Shown one piece after another: positions 6,272 to 7,787 of a stretch of DNA of 7,787 nt. Under the pieces are notes generated by a model. It did not search any database, was not told the origin of the DNA, and saw only the letters and a program-made list of their open reading frames with translations. The stretch is taken from contig JARRRL010000230.1 of NCBI GenBank assembly GCA_037380725.1, positions 1-7,787 on the forward strand. The letters run 5' to 3'. Origin of the DNA: JARRRL01 sp037380725 (GTDB lineage Bacteria; Pseudomonadota; Gammaproteobacteria; Pseudomonadales; JANQJO01). The first letter of the stretch is position 1, and each line of letters starts with the position of its first letter. A program made the position numbers and the translations under genes.

Positions 6272-7069
6272 TTAGGCATCGGGATTGCCGTTACACACAT
6301 CCAGACAGTGATTCATGGTTAAAGCTGGAGAATCATCGCGCGTTTGGCCGACTATTTTTGCTGGCACGCCCGCAACGGTTGTGTGTGGTGGTACGTCACT
6401 CAGTACAACGCTCCCCGCCGCAACCTTGGCACATTCGCCGATGGTGACGTTTCCCAGAATTTTGGCACCGGCGCTGAGCAAGACGCCCCGATGAATTTTC
6501 GGATGGCGATCGCCTGATGTTTTGCCAGTGCCGCCTAATGTAACGGCGTGCAGCAGAGACACATCGTCATCCACAACGGCGGTTTCGCCAATGACAATTC
6601 CGGTGGCGTGATCGATCAAAATACCCGCACCAATGCGTGCTGCGGGGTGAATATCCACAGCCAAAACCGTTGATATGCGGCTTTGAAAAAACAGGGCTAA
6701 CGTGTGTCGACCATGTTGCCACAAATGATGTGCGATACGATGGCCTTGTAGGGCGTGGAACCCTTTGAAATACAACAGCGGTGTGGTGAAATCGTTGCAA
6801 ACGGCATCTCGTTCTCGTGTGGCGATGATGTCGCGTTGGGCTGCGCAACTGATGCTGGGGTCGTCCTCTAAAGCTTGAGCAATGACTTCCTGAATGGCGA
6901 TAGCGGGAAGTGTTGCACTGTCCAAAACGTTGGAGAGGTGGAAGCTCAGGGCGCTGTCGAAGTGATCGTGACTCAAAATGGTAGCGTGTAAAAAGCTGCT
7001 GAGGATGGGTTCGCTGTGACTGATGTTTTCTGCTTCTTCACGGATCGTAAGCCAAATATCGCCTGCCAT
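6272..7069 (-). CDS. cysE: Serine O-acetyltransferase
   Basis: Converts L-serine and acetyl-CoA to O-acetylserine, the first committed step of cysteine synthesis. The start ATG at 7069 gives 265 aa (E. coli 273, H. influenzae 267), with a good AGGAG site 7 nt upstream and an N-terminus that aligns with CysE (IWLTIREEAENISHSEPIL). The N-terminal helical domain runs to about 130 (TTPLLYFKGFHALQGHRIAHHLW), followed by a left-handed beta-helix of hexapeptide repeats at about 138-240. Catalytic residues are visible: Asp139 (VDIHPAA), His154 (LIDHATG) and His189 (GDRHPKI), then GAGAKILGN-like and GVPAKIVG motifs. The C-terminal tail is short and ends CNGNPDA, not with the terminal Ile that docks into O-acetylserine sulfhydrylase in well-studied species. 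The frame is open further upstream to 7255, but the extra 62 residues do not resemble CysE. Follows hemW on the same strand after 182 nt. Confidence 0.97.
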   Translation of the reverse strand: MAGDIWLTIREEAENISHSEPILSSFLHATILSHDHFDSALSFHLSNVLDSATLPAIAIQEVIAQALEDDPSISCAAQRDIIATRERDAVCNDFTTPLLYFKGFHALQGHRIAHHLWQHGRHTLALFFQSRISTVLAVDIHPAARIGAGILIDHATGIVIGETAVVDDDVSLLHAVTLGGTGKTSGDRHPKIHRGVLLSAGAKILGNVTIGECAKVAAGSVVLSDVPPHTTVAGVPAKIVGQTRDDSPALTMNHCLDVCNGNPDA

Positions 7070-7076
7070 GGATGGT

Positions 7077-7081
7077 CTCCT
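7077..7081 (-). promoter_or_regulatory. Ribosome binding site deciding the cysE start
   Basis: Minus-strand AGGAG is 7 nt before ATG 7069. It selects the 265-aa form over the longer open frame that reaches 7255. Confidence 0.75.
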
Positions 7082-7251
7082 GCTTCTGCTTCTATAACGT
7101 TTATCGATTGATCGCTTACCACTCAGCGGGTTCTGCGGTTCGTCAATGCGTGGTGCTGATCTACCCTGCCTGATCGCGAAAACCGATGTCAAGTCCAGGT
7201 TCAATTGAGCAGCGTCTCTTGTCGGATGAAGAGGATGAGCTTGCTCAGGGA

Positions 7252-7787
7252 TCACTCTGGTAAGAAAAGGCTGGTTAAATCGTTCAGAAAAGCGCGACCA
7301 AGTGGCGTGATGTGATAATCAGCGAGTGAGTGCGAGGCGGGGGAGAGCCAACCGTTTTGTTTGGCTTGAGCCAGTATGGGTTGCAGGGTGTGGAGGGGGG
7401 TGCCGGTTGCTTGGCTCATGGTTTCTATGGATACGGTTTCAAAGAGGCGTAGGCGGTTTAAACTGTATTCAAATAAGCGATCTTCCGCTGCTACGTGTGT
7501 GATGCGACGCCGTTGCTCGGCCTGGTGTGCGAGGTAGTGCTGGGGGACGCGGGTGCGTTGGGTTCGCAGAATGCCACCGCTTTGCGTGGTGAGCTTGCCG
7601 TGTGCGCCTGCGCCAAGGCCTAGGTAGTCACCGTATTCCCAGTAATTCCGATTATGTTGGCAGTGATGGCCCGCTTGTGCGTAAGCGGATACTTCGTATT
7701 GCGTCAGGTTAAATTGTTGCAGCATGGCTGGACCTGCTTCGGCGATGTCAGCCACGGTGTCTTCAAGCGGAAGGGTGGGGCGTTGGC
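7252..7787 (-). CDS. hemW: HemW heme chaperone (HemN-like radical SAM family), N-terminal part outside window
   Basis: C-terminal 177 residues of HemW, a radical SAM family protein once annotated as an oxygen-independent coproporphyrinogen oxidase and now regarded as a heme-binding chaperone that delivers heme to target proteins. The frame is open to the window edge (…QRPTLPLEDT before GTG 7755), matching E. coli RPPVLPDDDA, so GTG 7755 is internal. Diagnostic motifs: YEVSAYA, then CQHNRNYW, GDYLGLGAGAHGK, LRTQRTR and the C-terminal winged-helix-like region (FEYSLNRLRLFE … ITPLGRAFLNDLTSLFLPE), close to E. coli FEFFMNRFRLLE and LNSLLELFLAE. The N-terminal CxxxCxxC iron-sulfur motif would lie beyond the window. 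Stop TGA at 7252-7254. The 182-nt gap to cysE (7070-7251) has no clear terminator or sigma70 promoter by eye. Confidence 0.95.
   Translation of the reverse strand, partial: QRPTLPLEDTVADIAEAGPAMLQQFNLTQYEVSAYAQAGHHCQHNRNYWEYGDYLGLGAGAHGKLTTQSGGILRTQRTRVPQHYLAHQAEQRRRITHVAAEDRLFEYSLNRLRLFETVSIETMSQATGTPLHTLQPILAQAKQNGWLSPASHSLADYHITPLGRAFLNDLTSLFLPE

Noticed and set aside
6061..6300. Small minus-strand open frame in the cysE-uspE gap
   Set aside because: Starts inside cysE and ends at the uspE start, shows no motif and has no clear ribosome site; most likely chance.
7187..7192. Perfect TTGACA on the minus strand as a cysE promoter
   Set aside because: No acceptable -10 hexamer at 16-18 nt (the sequence there is GC-rich, such as GCAGGG); TATAGA at 7091-7096 is too distant and lacks its own -35.
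1..7787. A new defence, mobile or phage-like system
   Set aside because: Every long reading frame is a recognised housekeeping or conserved family; no integrase, transposase, toxin-antitoxin, CRISPR or attachment-site pattern was seen.

Overview
The window looks like ordinary chromosomal DNA from a gammaproteobacterium. The G+C content is moderate (about half by eye). The cluster is lgt-thyA-folA followed by a large DUF349 protein, with a UspE-like tandem universal stress protein, CysE and HemW on the other strand. The genus cannot be fixed from sequence alone. No mobile element, CRISPR array, rRNA or tRNA was seen.

Plus strand, 1-4991. The 3' part of lgt (lipoprotein diacylglyceryl transferase) is followed after 9 nt by thyA (thymidylate synthase). 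A 108-nt gap with a short tandem repeat and a possible extended -10 promoter leads to folA (dihydrofolate reductase, GTG start). The folA stop overlaps by 8 nt the start of a large DUF349-repeat protein. ThyA makes dTMP and releases dihydrofolate, and FolA reduces it back to tetrahydrofolate, so the pair is a metabolic unit. The DUF349 gene is split into two frames at a run of 11 A residues (3644-3654). Everything on both sides looks intact. This is the most notable feature of the window: programmed -1 frameshifting, transcriptional slippage, phase variation, a young pseudogene or a sequencing error could each explain it.

Convergent junction, 4992-5125. It is non-coding and holds a perfect 10-bp inverted repeat with a 5-nt loop (5061-5085). 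No classical T-tailed terminator was seen.

Minus strand, 7787-5126. In transcription order: the 3' part of hemW (heme chaperone, radical SAM family), a 182-nt spacer, cysE (serine acetyltransferase), a 207-nt spacer, then a uspE-like gene. The two spacers hold short dyads and direct repeats but no RNA gene that I recognise. No wholly new biological system is evident. The candidates worth a second look are the poly-A frameshift and the intergenic repeats.
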